Below the pieces are notes generated by a model that worked only from the letters and a program-made list of their open reading frames with translations, searched no databases and was not told the DNA's origin. A program made the translations under genes and the position numbers. Below, piece after piece: positions 34,450 to 44,354 of a stretch of 64,000 nucleotides of DNA (the stretch's first letter is position 1; each line of letters starts with the position of its first letter). Source of the stretch: DATFVA01 sp963747755 (GTDB taxonomy: Bacteria; Bacteroidota; Ignavibacteria; Ignavibacteriales; Ignavibacteriaceae); the NCBI GenBank assembly GCA_963747755.1, contig CAVVGK010000003.1, positions 186,001 through 250,000 of the forward strand. Direction: 5' to 3'.

Positions 34450-35453
34450 TCCGGGTTTTCTGTAAGGCACATCTTATTTAATTTCTGAAGACTTGTATTT
34501 TCCCCTATTGCAATGAGTTTATCACCGGCTTCAATCCTTGCTGATGATAAAGGATTGTAAATAAACTTACCGGATTGCTTATATATTGAAACAATAATAA
34601 TATTCATTTCTTTTCTGATAGGCAGCTCGTTAAGTGTCTTATTCACAAGAGATGATTGCTGGTTGACAATTACTTCTTCAATATTTAAATCGACGTCCTT
34701 TTCTCTTGCTATACTGTCGATAAATTCAATAACTCCCGGTCGGAGCAGCAGTTCAGCCATCCTTGTACCACCGATTTCATATGGTTTTACTACACGGCTG
34801 GCTCCGGCTTTCCTTAATTTCGATTCAGTTTCCTCTTCAACTGCTCTTGCAACGATATAAATCTCAGGATTCAATACTTTAGAGGAGAGTGTTGCAAAAA
34901 CATTCTCTGCATCTGATGATAATACTGCTACCAGTCCTTTTGCCCTTTTGATACCGGCGGAAGTAAGAACTTCATCACTGGTTGCATCTCCGTTAACAAA
35001 CATAAATCCACGGTTTATCAGCCTGTCTATTTTGTCAGCGTCGTTTTCAATAACAACAAAATCGACTTTAGCTTCTGCAAGTTCATCACATATGAATCTT
35101 CCCATTCTGCCGTATCCGCACACTATATAATGATTTTTCAGCTGTTCAACTTTTTTACTCATCTTTCTCCTCCTGTAAATTTGAGTTTCAAATACGAGTT
35201 GTGCTGCTCTTCCTCCGGTGTATGCAATAGAACCAATACCCATAACTATCAAAATCAGGGTAAAAAGCCTTCCCGGCTGGGAGAGTGGATGTGTTTCAGC
35301 GAATCCAGTTGTGGAAATAGTGATCACTGTCATGTAAATTGCGTCAAGAATATGCCACTTTTCTATGATCATATATCCAGCTGTCCCTACCATTATGGTA
35401 AAGAAAAGGATTGCCAGACCGAAACGAAGTTGCCTTAATGTTTTATCAACCAT
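34446..35453 (-). CDS. RCK (TrkA-N/TrkA-C) two-TM cation channel
   Basis: A 335-aa channel subunit of MthK/Kch type. Two transmembrane helices (about 10-30 and 65-85) flank a pore loop whose selectivity filter reads TTGFAE (about residues 49-54) instead of the common TVGYGD or TVGFGE. The cytoplasmic part has a TrkA-N Rossmann domain (HYIVCGYGRMGRFI, about 108-121; Glu in VVIENDAD, suggesting NAD(H) or nucleotide binding) and a TrkA-C domain (about 245-330). It probably conducts potassium or sodium under control of a cytoplasmic ligand; c-di-AMP, made by the cyclase earlier in the window, is a known ligand of some RCK proteins, but that is only a suggestion here. Confidence 0.88.
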   Translation of the reverse strand: MVDKTLRQLRFGLAILFFTIMVGTAGYMIIEKWHILDAIYMTVITISTTGFAETHPLSQPGRLFTLILIVMGIGSIAYTGGRAAQLVFETQIYRRRKMSKKVEQLKNHYIVCGYGRMGRFICDELAEAKVDFVVIENDADKIDRLINRGFMFVNGDATSDEVLTSAGIKRAKGLVAVLSSDAENVFATLSSKVLNPEIYIVARAVEEETESKLRKAGASRVVKPYEIGGTRMAELLLRPGVIEFIDSIAREKDVDLNIEEVIVNQQSSLVNKTLNELPIRKEMNIIIVSIYKQSGKFIYNPLSSARIEAGDKLIAIGENTSLQKLNKMCLTENPD

Positions 35454-35576
35454 TTAGTACAAATATATTTTATGATTAACATTAAAATAATAAAAGATGA
35501 GCCAAATAAGCTTGCAACGGATACAAGCAAGACAGTATATTTATTTTATAACTCATGAATTTTAGAGGAGCCTGCT

Positions 35577-36119
35577 ATGAAAATTTGGTTTTTAAGTATC
35601 ACAGGATTCTTCCTTATTTTCAGTCTCTCAGGCTGCATCGATTTCTATAAGGTATCTTATGAAATTAACCTTGAAACACCTGATAAGGGTAAAGCCATAG
35701 TTCATCTCTATGACCTGAGATCGGATGCAGCTAACGAAAAGGACTTTGAAACAGACAAGCAGAACATATTCCAATTTGCATTGAAGAGCAGCGACTTTCT
35801 TCAGTCAATGAAGCAGGAGGGGAAGAATATTCAGTCCAGGGAAGTTCATGTTTCTGGCGATACCCTTGATGCAGCTGTTGTATATACCTTTGATTCCATA
35901 ACCAGTGTTGAAAATATGCAGCATGATGCAGGATTCTTCTATCTTACACTGGAGCCCGGTGACAGCGTCATATCGACTAATGGAGAAGTTATTTCATCTA
36001 AGGACCGGAAAAGAATTTTATGGGATAGATCGATGAAAACACTTAGATTTGAAATGCTTAGCAATACATTTACCGGGAAGGCATATAAAATGCTCGGTTC
36101 GTATTATAAACCTGAATAA
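35577..36119 (+). CDS. Lipoprotein of unknown function
   Basis: A 180-aa predicted lipoprotein with signal peptide and lipobox LSGC (about residues 16-19). After the Cys the chain alternates short strands and charged helices and has no Cys, no metal motif and no family I recognise. It is preceded by AGAGGAG and lies 27 bp upstream of priA on the same strand, so it may share the transcript. Confidence 0.7.
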   Translation: MKIWFLSITGFFLIFSLSGCIDFYKVSYEINLETPDKGKAIVHLYDLRSDAANEKDFETDKQNIFQFALKSSDFLQSMKQEGKNIQSREVHVSGDTLDAAVVYTFDSITSVENMQHDAGFFYLTLEPGDSVISTNGEVISSKDRKRILWDRSMKTLRFEMLSNTFTGKAYKMLGSYYKPE

Positions 36120-36146
36120 AGGCCGCTCTTTAATTTAAACTCAAAT

Positions 36147-38627
36147 ATGTTTGTTCAACTCGTTTTCCCGTTACCATTCAGAAACTCGTTCACCTACTCT
36201 GTCCCGGAAGAATTTACATCCCTGGCAAAGGCAGGCGCGAGAGCTGTAGCTCCTTTCGGCAGAAGGGTGCTTACGGGTGTGATAATCAGTGTTTCTGAAA
36301 CCAATCCACTCGATAAGGAAAGTTCAGCTGCGGGAAAAATCAAACCTTTATCGGATATTCCGGATGAAAGTCCCTTCTTCTCAAAGAAAGCTTTAAAATT
36401 TTTTGATTGGCTGTCGGACTATTATTTGTCATCCTACGGTGAAGCTCTAAAACTGGGCATACCCACAGGGGTCGATATCGAATCGAAACGGAAGATTATC
36501 ATTGATCAGACCTTTTGTGAAAAACTTCTGTTGAAAGAAAAGAAGAACACCCTCAAACACCGGATACTTGAAGAGTTATGCAGTCGTGAAGAGATGAACT
36601 TTTCATACCTGCAGAAAGTTATGGGCAGAAAAAATATTTATTCAGCGGTTCGTTCACTCGAGAATGATGGAGCAGTAACAGTACTGGATGAAGTAGGGGA
36701 GGCCAGGGTAAAGGTGAAAAAAGAGAAGTTTGTGAAACTTTCGAAGAGTATGGGGGAGATATATGCTGGTTTTCCTGAACTTGAATCCAGGTCACCAAAA
36801 CAGGTTAAGATACTGCTTGAGCTGATAAACAGAAAGAATAAGGTCGTTCCTCTTAATTACCTTCTTAAGAAGGCTGAGGCATCCTCCTCCTCAGCAGATT
36901 CACTCGAGAAGAAAGGATTCATCGAAATTTACGATAAGGAGGTAAGCCGGGACTATATTGAAACTTACAAGGAAAAGTTCCAGGATTTTAAACCCACTGA
37001 AGCTCAACAGAGAGTAATTGATGTTGTAGCAGAAAACCTTGACCCCTCTTCCTTTGCGGCTTACCTTCTGCATGGTGTAACAGGAAGCGGCAAAACCCAG
37101 GTTTATATTGAACTCGTTAAAAAAGTACTCGCACTGAAGAAGTCTGCTTTAATCCTGGTTCCTGAGATATCCCTTACTCCCCAAATGACATCAAGGATGT
37201 ATAATAATTTCGGCGATATTATCTCTGTTCAGCACAGCAGGATGTCCGATGGCGAGAGATATGACTCCTGGAGAAAAATACTAAAAGGTAAAGCCCGGGT
37301 AATAATAGGCGCCCGTTCAGCGTTATTTTCCCCGATTCAGAATCCGGGTTTAATAGTAGTAGACGAAGAGCATGATTCCAGCTATAAACAGTTTGATTCT
37401 CCGCCAAGGTACCAGGCCCGGGATGCTGCAATAATAATGGGACAAATAATGAGCTGCCCTGTTCTCCTAGGTTCGGCTACGCCATCGGTTGAGAGCATGT
37501 ACAACGCAAAATCAGGTAAATATAAACTGCTCGAACTGCCTGACAGAATTGACGATGCGAAGCTGCCCGTAATCCGGCTGGTTAATATATCAGTCGAACG
37601 AAAAAAGAAGAAGATGGAGAATGTATTTTCACAGGTACTGATAGATCATATATCTTCATGTCTGAAGAAAAAAGAAGGAGTTATTATTCTCCAGAACAGA
37701 AGAGGGTTCTCAACGCAGATATATTGTGAGGACTGTGGGGAGATTGAGTCCTGCGATAATTGCTCTGTCCCAATGGTCTATCATATCAATAAGAACTTGC
37801 TGCAGTGCCATTACTGCGGATTGATAAAGAAAGTACCGGAAGCCTGTACTCATTGTGGTTCATTAAATATAAAGTACTTCGGTACAGGTACAGAAAGAGT
37901 AGAGGATGAGATTGAATACTATTTCCCGAATGCGTCGGTCAGAAGAATCGATTCTGATTCAATAAATAAAAAAAATGTACTGAGCAGTATACTTCAGAAG
38001 TTCGGAAATGGGGAGATTGATATTCTTGTGGGTACTCAGATGGTTTCCAAAGGACTGGATTTCTCGCGGGTAACCCTGGTAGGAGTCATCTCTGCTGAAA
38101 CCACCTTGTGGCTGCCTGATTTCAGGGCTGATGAAAGAACCTTTCAGCTTCTCACCCAGGTTGCCGGAAGGGCGGGGAGAAGCAAGGTTGCGGGAGAAGT
38201 AATAATCCAGACACAGAACGAGAAGCATTTTACCCTGCAGAAAGTACTGATGAATGATTATGCGGGTTTTTATCAGAAAGAAATTTTCGGCAGGGAGCAG
38301 ATGGGATACCCGCCTTTTACAAGACTTTGTCTGATCGAAACAAAGGATCAGGTCGAAGAAAAAGCAAGGGGAGCGGCAGAAGATTTTTATATGCAGTTGA
38401 GCAGGTACAAAAAATATCTGAAGATAACTCCTGCTGCCCCTGCCGTTATAGCACGATTGAAAGGAAATTACCGATTCCAGATCCTCATCAAAAGTTCGAA
38501 AGAAACTGACCCAGGCAGTAAAATTTTACGCAAAGCGGTACTGGATTCATTCTCCGAGTTTAACCGAAAGTCCCGCTTCCGCGACGTGCGTCTGATGTAC
38601 GACGTCGACCCCCAGAGTATCCTGTAA
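36147..38627 (+). CDS. priA: Primosomal replication restart helicase PriA
   Basis: Restarts stalled replication forks by unwinding DNA and loading the replicative helicase. The 826-aa protein shows the N-terminal 3'-DNA-binding domain (VFPLPFRNSFTYSVP), a winged-helix region, the Walker A motif HGVTGSGKTQVYIE (about residue 312), the DEEH box VVDEEHDSSYKQ (about 407) and the GSATPS motif. Its four-pair zinc-binding region has Cys residues in CEDCGEIESCDNC and CHYCGL...CTHCGS (about 530-575), followed by VGTQMVSKGLDF and the QVAGRAGR motif. Length and motif set are normal. Confidence 0.97.
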   Translation: MFVQLVFPLPFRNSFTYSVPEEFTSLAKAGARAVAPFGRRVLTGVIISVSETNPLDKESSAAGKIKPLSDIPDESPFFSKKALKFFDWLSDYYLSSYGEALKLGIPTGVDIESKRKIIIDQTFCEKLLLKEKKNTLKHRILEELCSREEMNFSYLQKVMGRKNIYSAVRSLENDGAVTVLDEVGEARVKVKKEKFVKLSKSMGEIYAGFPELESRSPKQVKILLELINRKNKVVPLNYLLKKAEASSSSADSLEKKGFIEIYDKEVSRDYIETYKEKFQDFKPTEAQQRVIDVVAENLDPSSFAAYLLHGVTGSGKTQVYIELVKKVLALKKSALILVPEISLTPQMTSRMYNNFGDIISVQHSRMSDGERYDSWRKILKGKARVIIGARSALFSPIQNPGLIVVDEEHDSSYKQFDSPPRYQARDAAIIMGQIMSCPVLLGSATPSVESMYNAKSGKYKLLELPDRIDDAKLPVIRLVNISVERKKKKMENVFSQVLIDHISSCLKKKEGVIILQNRRGFSTQIYCEDCGEIESCDNCSVPMVYHINKNLLQCHYCGLIKKVPEACTHCGSLNIKYFGTGTERVEDEIEYYFPNASVRRIDSDSINKKNVLSSILQKFGNGEIDILVGTQMVSKGLDFSRVTLVGVISAETTLWLPDFRADERTFQLLTQVAGRAGRSKVAGEVIIQTQNEKHFTLQKVLMNDYAGFYQKEIFGREQMGYPPFTRLCLIETKDQVEEKARGAAEDFYMQLSRYKKYLKITPAAPAVIARLKGNYRFQILIKSSKETDPGSKILRKAVLDSFSEFNRKSRFRDVRLMYDVDPQSIL

Positions 38628-38644
38628 GCTTAATTTATCTCAAA

Positions 38645-39616
38645 CTATAATATTCCTATCGTGAAAACTATTGCCTTATCATTGTAATCGTTGAACGTTA
38701 TGATGTATTCCAGGTTGAGAAGTATCTGAAAATTATAAGTGTGAAGGATCCTGAGACCGGTATTAAATGTAAGCTCGAAGCCGTCAGTATCCCTGGAGGA
38801 ATTATCAACAGTATAACCGGGCTCCGTAGCTACCGTAAAGTTGTCGCGGTTGTGACTTACCCAGTGGAAACCGAAAGCTCCACCCAGATAGGGACAAATA
38901 TCAGTTTTACTGAATAAATAATCTCCGTAGACATTCATGGCAAATCCATCTCTTACACCGAAAAGCATTCCGACTGCCAGAACTTCCATCTCGTAATCCA
39001 GATGAAGATTCAGAGAGAAGGATTTTTTATCATTATCATATCCTTCCTGAGGAAATACATACCCGAATGAGAGTCCAATGTTTTTTCTTGATGATCTTCG
39101 CAGTGGTTCGACGGTTTCCTCCTGAACAATGTTTCCCACCTGTACATTACTTCCAGATGCTTTTACTTCTACAATGTTAGAAGCGACTCTTTTCATTACA
39201 GGTTCGAGATCTTCAATGCTCACTGCTGAGATCTGATCCATTAAAATGGGTTTGCCTGAAGATACATTCATCAGGAAATACTGAACAATGATTTTTTCTC
39301 CCAAAGCTGCAAGTCTGCAACCGGCTACCTGATCAGCACCAGCGTGCAGTGCGACATCCACAGCACAGTCTGTTGTGAAGCAGTCGGAGCCATTAAGACT
39401 TTCTTCTGTCTTTGCTTCGGATATAACCCCGATCTTTCCATACTTCCTGATTTCAACCCGTAATATGGATTGAGCTGTCTGAACATAAACAGGATCTATA
39501 CCGTTGGCATCAAATGGAAGAATGAGCATACTGGTTATTTTTTCTTCCTGAGCATATAATAAGCCTGCCGAAATTGTTACAATTATTAGAATTATTACAT
39601 TTCTAAGGGATTTCAT
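38645..39616 (-). CDS. Exported CsgG/LpoB-like N-domain plus beta-barrel-like C-domain protein
   Basis: About 323 aa with a signal peptide ending LLYAQE. Residues 25-150 resemble the CsgG/LpoB-like fold common in Bacteroidota exported proteins (SMLILPFDANGI, then a conserved pair of Cys in SDCFTTDCAVDVALHAGADQVAG). After a linker, residues 180-323 have alternating polar/aromatic strands (IGLSFGYVFPQEG, YLGGAFGFHWVSH, ILLNLEYIITF) typical of a small outer-membrane barrel. I chose the ATG at 39616, which has a GGATGGGG sequence upstream; the one at 39625 is too close to its site. Function unknown. Confidence 0.65.
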   Translation of the reverse strand: MKSLRNVIILIIVTISAGLLYAQEEKITSMLILPFDANGIDPVYVQTAQSILRVEIRKYGKIGVISEAKTEESLNGSDCFTTDCAVDVALHAGADQVAGCRLAALGEKIIVQYFLMNVSSGKPILMDQISAVSIEDLEPVMKRVASNIVEVKASGSNVQVGNIVQEETVEPLRRSSRKNIGLSFGYVFPQEGYDNDKKSFSLNLHLDYEMEVLAVGMLFGVRDGFAMNVYGDYLFSKTDICPYLGGAFGFHWVSHNRDNFTVATEPGYTVDNSSRDTDGFELTFNTGLRILHTYNFQILLNLEYIITFNDYNDKAIVFTIGIL

Positions 39617-39684
39617 TTTCCCCATCCTATATTAGCAGTTAATAAATAATTGGACCTTGTTTCTTATGAATCAGCGGTCCGTCT

Positions 39685-40353
39685 TTATTTTAATTCAAAT
39701 TTTACCCTGACACTCTTCCGGATAGTAACATTACCGAACAGATCTTCGGGCTGACCACCTTCTTTTGTTCTTACATTAAAAGGAACAGGGTAAACCGGTG
39801 AATTCCCTGTTTCATCTATTTCCAAAACCTCTCCGGCAGTCACACCAAGCGTTTTACACATATATTCAGCTTTCTCCCGTGCTGCATTCAGAGCATTCTT
39901 ATATGCTTTTTGATTCTGTATCTCGATATCGGAAATATCGTAAAAAGAGCTGGTTATTTCGAAGTTCTCATTTGATGTTAGTTTATCTGTAAGGTCATAG
40001 TACTTCATTAAATCCCTGAGCAGAAAAGAAACATTTACCATAGCATAAAAACCTTTCTGAACCCTCTCCCTGTCTGAATATTCATAATTTCTTCCCAGCG
40101 TTACAGGGGAGACTTCAATATCATCAGACTGTAATCCCTGGTGCTTTAAGATTTGCAGGAGCTGATTTACATATTCATCATTTTTCTTTTTTGCTTCGGG
40201 AAGTGTTTCTTCAATAACCTTAACTTGTACATTAAACTTGAGTTGGTCGGCATTCACTATAAGTTCAGAGGTCCCGTTCACATTAATGTATCTTTCCTGA
40301 CCATATAAAGATGAAAGACAGAAGAGCACCGCGACCAAAATCATTCTTTTCAT
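39685..40353 (-). CDS. Exported SIMPL-domain (DUF541) protein
   Basis: A 222-aa periplasmic or outer-membrane-associated protein of the SIMPL/BP26/YggE family. It has a signal peptide ending SSLYGQE, then the family opening INVNGTSELIVNADQLKFNVQV, a central stretch DDIEVSPVTLGRNYEYSDRE and the C-terminal alpha/beta part with AYKNALNAAREKAEYMCKTLG. Family members form ring oligomers and are linked to oxidative stress tolerance, without known enzymatic activity. It lies in a run of minus-strand envelope genes with about 60-70 bp between them. Confidence 0.87.
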   Translation of the reverse strand: MKRMILVAVLFCLSSLYGQERYINVNGTSELIVNADQLKFNVQVKVIEETLPEAKKKNDEYVNQLLQILKHQGLQSDDIEVSPVTLGRNYEYSDRERVQKGFYAMVNVSFLLRDLMKYYDLTDKLTSNENFEITSSFYDISDIEIQNQKAYKNALNAAREKAEYMCKTLGVTAGEVLEIDETGNSPVYPVPFNVRTKEGGQPEDLFGNVTIRKSVRVKFELK

Positions 40354-40414
40354 TTCACATCTCCATTATTTTAATCAATTTTGACACAATAATAAGAAAA
40401 CGGTATTTATCAGG

Positions 40415-41098
40415 TTAGAAGAATATTGATATCCCGAGATTTACTCCGCTTCCGCCAATAGCAAACCCATCCATAGTTCCGTTTTGTCTATTGATTATGT
40501 TTTGTTCCTGGTCAGCGTAAGTATAACTTTCAAATGATTCGATATCTGATTTCTCTTGTGCAATCGTTAATGAATATTCGCCTGATAACAGGACATTTTC
40601 AAGCAGCTGGAATTCCGTGCCTAATATCAAATCAAGTCCGTAACCCGTCGTACTATTTTTATACTTCGTTTCTCTTGTGTATGAGGAATTGACCGATTCG
40701 CTACTGGATTCATTTTTATAAAAAGAAATAAACGGACCTCCGCCCAGTATGAATGTAAAAGTTTTATAGTTTACGAGACCGTAGAGATACTGGACAGATA
40801 ATTTAAAGTTATAATGGTGCTCATAATTCGGCGGCTTGATGGTTATCGTATCTACTTGCTGGGTAATATCATAATCCCGATTATTCAGACTGGTTAAAAT
40901 TCCTGCCCTGAACCCGGTTTTTTTATCAATCCTGTACCGGTATGAAAAGGTATAGTTCTCAAAACTAGTAAGATTTAGCATGCTACCTATTTGAAATTGT
41001 AAACCGTGATGGGTTTCGGTTGCCGTTTTACAGGTATCCTGCGCGGGAGTTATAGAAAGGAATCCTGTGAAGAGGAAAAGAAAAAAAAGATATTTCAT
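40415..41098 (-). CDS. Predicted outer-membrane beta-barrel protein
   Basis: A 227-aa exported protein: signal peptide of about 19 residues (ending ITPAQD), then strands with alternating hydrophobic residues (FENYTFSYRYRI, YNFKLSVQYLYG, TFTFILGGGPFISFY, VLLSGEYSLTIA) ending in VNLGISIFF. The final Phe and glycine-rich strand turns are typical of a small barrel recognised by the BAM complex. No specific family or ligand is recognisable. Confidence 0.68.
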   Translation of the reverse strand: MKYLFFLFLFTGFLSITPAQDTCKTATETHHGLQFQIGSMLNLTSFENYTFSYRYRIDKKTGFRAGILTSLNNRDYDITQQVDTITIKPPNYEHHYNFKLSVQYLYGLVNYKTFTFILGGGPFISFYKNESSSESVNSSYTRETKYKNSTTGYGLDLILGTEFQLLENVLLSGEYSLTIAQEKSDIESFESYTYADQEQNIINRQNGTMDGFAIGGSGVNLGISIFF

Positions 41099-41461
41099 AA
41101 TCTCACCCTGTTTATAGAAGTTAAATAGAAGGTATTAAATACGAAATGGACAATACATTAGGATGGTCTCTCAAAACTTTAATAATATATTCCTGATTCA
41201 TACCCTGTAGCTCTCCCCGAAATAGATTATTTCCAACTCTAACTTAATTGTTAAGAGCAATTAAATCAAGAAAATAATCAGGCAAAAAGGTCAATAAAAA
41301 ATCCTCTTTAATACGCATTTATCCGATTAATCATCAAAAACCGGATTTTGGTGTTTACCGGAGAAGAAGGGCTTCAGGATTTTGCATTAACCTTTCGTTG
41401 TACAAAATAAAACCCCCGCACATAACGGGGGTTTCAGGGGTAAGACGGTAACACCAGAGTG
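41099..41461. other. Intergenic region holding a terminator
   Basis: 363 bp between two minus-strand envelope genes. The part near 41400-41434 is the terminator of the T9SS cargo gene; the rest should contain the promoter of the barrel gene. I see no further gene. Confidence 0.5.
41402..41434 (-). terminator. Rho-independent terminator of the T9SS cargo gene
   Basis: Minus-strand stem AAACCCCCG/CGGGGGTTT (41426-41434 with 41410-41418), 7-nt loop, then TTTTATTTTG, 28 bp after the stop codon. Confidence 0.9.
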
Positions 41462-43456
41462 TTACTTCATAAGGATCATTTTCCTGGTTGAAGTGAATTT
41501 GCCAGAGGAGATAGTATAGTAATATACGCCGCTCGATAGTCCGGACGCATTGAAACTTACCTCATAACTTCCTGCAGGTTTAACTTCGTTCACCAGCGTT
41601 GCAACCTGACTGCCAAGTACATTATAAATTTTAATTGTTACCTGATTTTTTTCAGGTACGGAATAGCTGATTACCGTGCTTGGGTTAAAGGGATTAGGAT
41701 AATTCTGTGAAAGACTATATTTGCCAGGTTCAATGGTAAAGCTTTCAGTGAGATTTATATACTTTGACGTCCCGTCATTATCAACCTGTTTGAGTCTGTA
41801 ACTATATGAGCCTGAATTAAGGTTATTATCTGCGAAAGTATAAGCATGAGGAATTGTACTGGTCCCGTTTCCCTCAACAAAACCAATGTTCTGCCAGCTG
41901 CTCAGATCTGTTTTTCTCTCTACGTTGAAACCGCGGTTATTCAATTCGGTTGCAGTACTCCAATTTAAAGTGACAGTACTGCCGTTCTGCACGCCTGTAA
42001 AAGATGTTAACTCAACCGGTACGGCAATATTTCCAAGTTCACCATTTGGATTTATATTCTGGGCATATATTCCACCGCCATCATTCCTTGTATCCTCCCA
42101 AACAAACTTTGCAATATCATCCGTCCATATTGTTGATACTGCATGCAGTTTGGCTGGTGTAGGATCGGACATCGTCACTATTGCCGGGTTCCACGATAAA
42201 TCCCCATCAGCATTCACCATAAAGGAATATACTCCCTCGTTGACACCCGACTGATTTCCCTGGATATAAATTACAAAGACAGAGGTATCGGTCGGTAATG
42301 CATGCGGCTGAAACATAGCATTTGAGGTCATTGAAGTAAATGCTATCCCGCTGCTGGCCCACAGTTTTGTTCCCGACGCATCAAACTTTTGTCCATACAC
42401 TGCAAAATTATCCTGCAGAGAAGTTTCTTCCAGCCAGAAGCAGTATAATTCATCTGTACCTGCATTATAAGCAAGTGTAGGATATATATGATGCATTGAG
42501 CCATTAGTTGAAACTTCAGCTCCATTAGCAGGGAACGAAATCGTACCAGCCGAGGTAACGTGCTGTGCAAAGGAACTAAACAGGTTATTATTATCCCTGT
42601 CGTCATACCAGGATACAAAGACACCGTCATTACCATCGCTCATAACAAATGGATGTTCATAAAAAGGAGCACCCACATTTTCGACTACCACCCCTCCTGT
42701 GCCCCACAAGGGATTTCCATCCGTATCAAATTTTTGTGCATAAGTATAATAAGGTGCAAGGAAATTTCCCGTAAAACCGGAATGTACTACTATCACACTA
42801 CCATTGTCGGATGGCACCACTGCAGGGTAAGTATAATTTTCAGAGGTACCGCTAGTATAGATGATTGGATCAGAACCCCACATTTTTTGACCCGCGAGGG
42901 AAATTTTCTGAAGAGCAACTTCCTGGGCTGATCCTGCAATAATCCATGCAAACACATAATTGCCATCCGATGTCTGGCATGTAACGGGATTTGGCTGGTA
43001 ATCTCCTGCGCCTGAAAGCCTTATCCCATTTGCTCCCCACAGCATATTACCGGATGTATCGACGAGGTAGGCAAAAGCATGCAGACTATCGTTATCCCTG
43101 GTATCTGTAAATGTTACGATGGCGTTGTTATGACTGTCGCTTGCAATATCCCAGTCGACAAGAGATGAACTTTGCGGGTTATCGCTTATCAGCATACCGT
43201 CTGATGCCCATAACTTATTTCCAAGAGCATCAAGGCGCTGCAGGTAAACTGCATAGCTTCCGTTCCTGTTGTCAAACCATGCTATATAGCTTCCTCCGTC
43301 CGATGTGGAGGCAATTTTAGGCAATGCCTGGTCGCCGGTAACATCACAAATCTGGAGGTTTGCGGCCGGGTCGGATGACCATTGTGCTGATGAGTTAATA
43401 CTGAAGCAGTATATCATAAAGAAAGTCAAAGCGAAAAATTTAAATGGACCTTTCAT
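41462..43456 (-). CDS. Secreted propeller-type protein with T9SS sorting tail
   Basis: A 664-aa exported protein. Signal peptide residues 1-25 (ending SSAQWSS); residues 30-480 contain about six repeats built round the phrase LxALGNKLWASDG / GNMLWGANGIRLS / GNPLWGTGGVVV / GTKLWASSGIAF, each with a Trp and a Gly-Asp turn, suggesting a propeller. A fibronectin-like part follows (about 490-575), then the T9SS type A tail with NYPNPFNPSTVIS and a C-terminal TRKMILMK. It should be released or anchored at the cell surface by type IX secretion. Function unknown. It is preceded by the TrmB-type regulator gene with a 26-bp gap, so the two may be co-transcribed. Confidence 0.84.
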   Translation of the reverse strand: MKGPFKFFALTFFMIYCFSINSSAQWSSDPAANLQICDVTGDQALPKIASTSDGGSYIAWFDNRNGSYAVYLQRLDALGNKLWASDGMLISDNPQSSSLVDWDIASDSHNNAIVTFTDTRDNDSLHAFAYLVDTSGNMLWGANGIRLSGAGDYQPNPVTCQTSDGNYVFAWIIAGSAQEVALQKISLAGQKMWGSDPIIYTSGTSENYTYPAVVPSDNGSVIVVHSGFTGNFLAPYYTYAQKFDTDGNPLWGTGGVVVENVGAPFYEHPFVMSDGNDGVFVSWYDDRDNNNLFSSFAQHVTSAGTISFPANGAEVSTNGSMHHIYPTLAYNAGTDELYCFWLEETSLQDNFAVYGQKFDASGTKLWASSGIAFTSMTSNAMFQPHALPTDTSVFVIYIQGNQSGVNEGVYSFMVNADGDLSWNPAIVTMSDPTPAKLHAVSTIWTDDIAKFVWEDTRNDGGGIYAQNINPNGELGNIAVPVELTSFTGVQNGSTVTLNWSTATELNNRGFNVERKTDLSSWQNIGFVEGNGTSTIPHAYTFADNNLNSGSYSYRLKQVDNDGTSKYINLTESFTIEPGKYSLSQNYPNPFNPSTVISYSVPEKNQVTIKIYNVLGSQVATLVNEVKPAGSYEVSFNASGLSSGVYYYTISSGKFTSTRKMILMK

Positions 43457-43482
43457 ATATTCTCCGTTTTATATGTTGTTTA

Positions 43483-44322
43483 TTATTTCTCAAAATATTT
43501 CCCGATGTTTTTTTTGAATACGCTGATAGGAAGAGCTTCTTTCCAGTAGCTCTCAAAAACTTTTTTCAGTGCTGTTGCAAAACCGGGGTGTTCAACTATC
43601 ATTGTAGTCATCCCGCCCTGCATCGACACTTTATCATTCAACACAAACACTGTGGTTCCCACATCACTTATAGCCAGTTTCATAGGGAGTTTTTCTATAA
43701 TCTTTGCTTCTTCTCCCATCTTTTTATAAATATCGATCATCTTTAACAGTCCACGAGCTTCATCGAGAGATTTCAGGGTACTGAATTCATATATACTTCT
43801 TATGGTAATTTTATGCGCTTTTACTTCCTCAGCTATCTCAAGAGTATCTTCAAGGGAGACGGAGTAGGGGGGTTTTGTAAAAACAAGCAGCTCATCTTTC
43901 GTATTTCTTTCTATACTTTCCCAGCGTTCTCTTACCTGTCCTATATCGGTAAATACTTCAATATAATCCACCGAACCTGAACTTTGCAGGTTTGCTGTAT
44001 GGATTTTCATAAGTTCTTCACGGAACTGTGAGGTAAGTTCTTTCTTTTCTTTAAGCTCATCCTCATACACCGAAATGAGATTCTGAAGAGCTATGTCGGG
44101 TTTTATCCCACTGAATACTTTTGTTCCGTTCTTGTAGGTCTCTGTACAGAGGTTCTTTTTAACAAGACTTTGAAGTACCTCATAGGATTTATTCCTGGAA
44201 ACCGACGTTATTTTCCCGATTTCAGGAGCAGTGAATTCTTTTTTTGTAAGTAACGCTATGTATACTTCCGACTCTCTTTTTGAAAGTCCCAGCTTCTGAA
44301 GTTTATCAATCAGGCTATTCAT
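43483..44322 (-). CDS. TrmB-family transcriptional regulator
   Basis: A 279-aa DNA-binding regulator. The N-terminal winged helix (about residues 5-75) is the TrmB type: LGLSKRESEVYIALLTKKEFTAPEIGKI and SRNKSYEVLQSLVKKNLC. It is followed by a coiled helix (about 85-120) and a C-terminal PLD-like ligand-binding domain (YIEVFTDIGQVRERWESIER, ELLVFTKPP, KLAISDVGTTVFVLND). TrmB proteins sense sugars or other metabolites in archaea; bacterial members are less studied. A tandem inverted repeat 33-69 bp upstream of the start is a candidate for self-regulation. The next gene downstream encodes a T9SS cargo, a likely target. Confidence 0.9.
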   Translation of the reverse strand: MNSLIDKLQKLGLSKRESEVYIALLTKKEFTAPEIGKITSVSRNKSYEVLQSLVKKNLCTETYKNGTKVFSGIKPDIALQNLISVYEDELKEKKELTSQFREELMKIHTANLQSSGSVDYIEVFTDIGQVRERWESIERNTKDELLVFTKPPYSVSLEDTLEIAEEVKAHKITIRSIYEFSTLKSLDEARGLLKMIDIYKKMGEEAKIIEKLPMKLAISDVGTTVFVLNDKVSMQGGMTTMIVEHPGFATALKKVFESYWKEALPISVFKKNIGKYFEK

Positions 44323-44354
44323 TTTGATAATAATTTTATTTCATTTAGTTGTGT

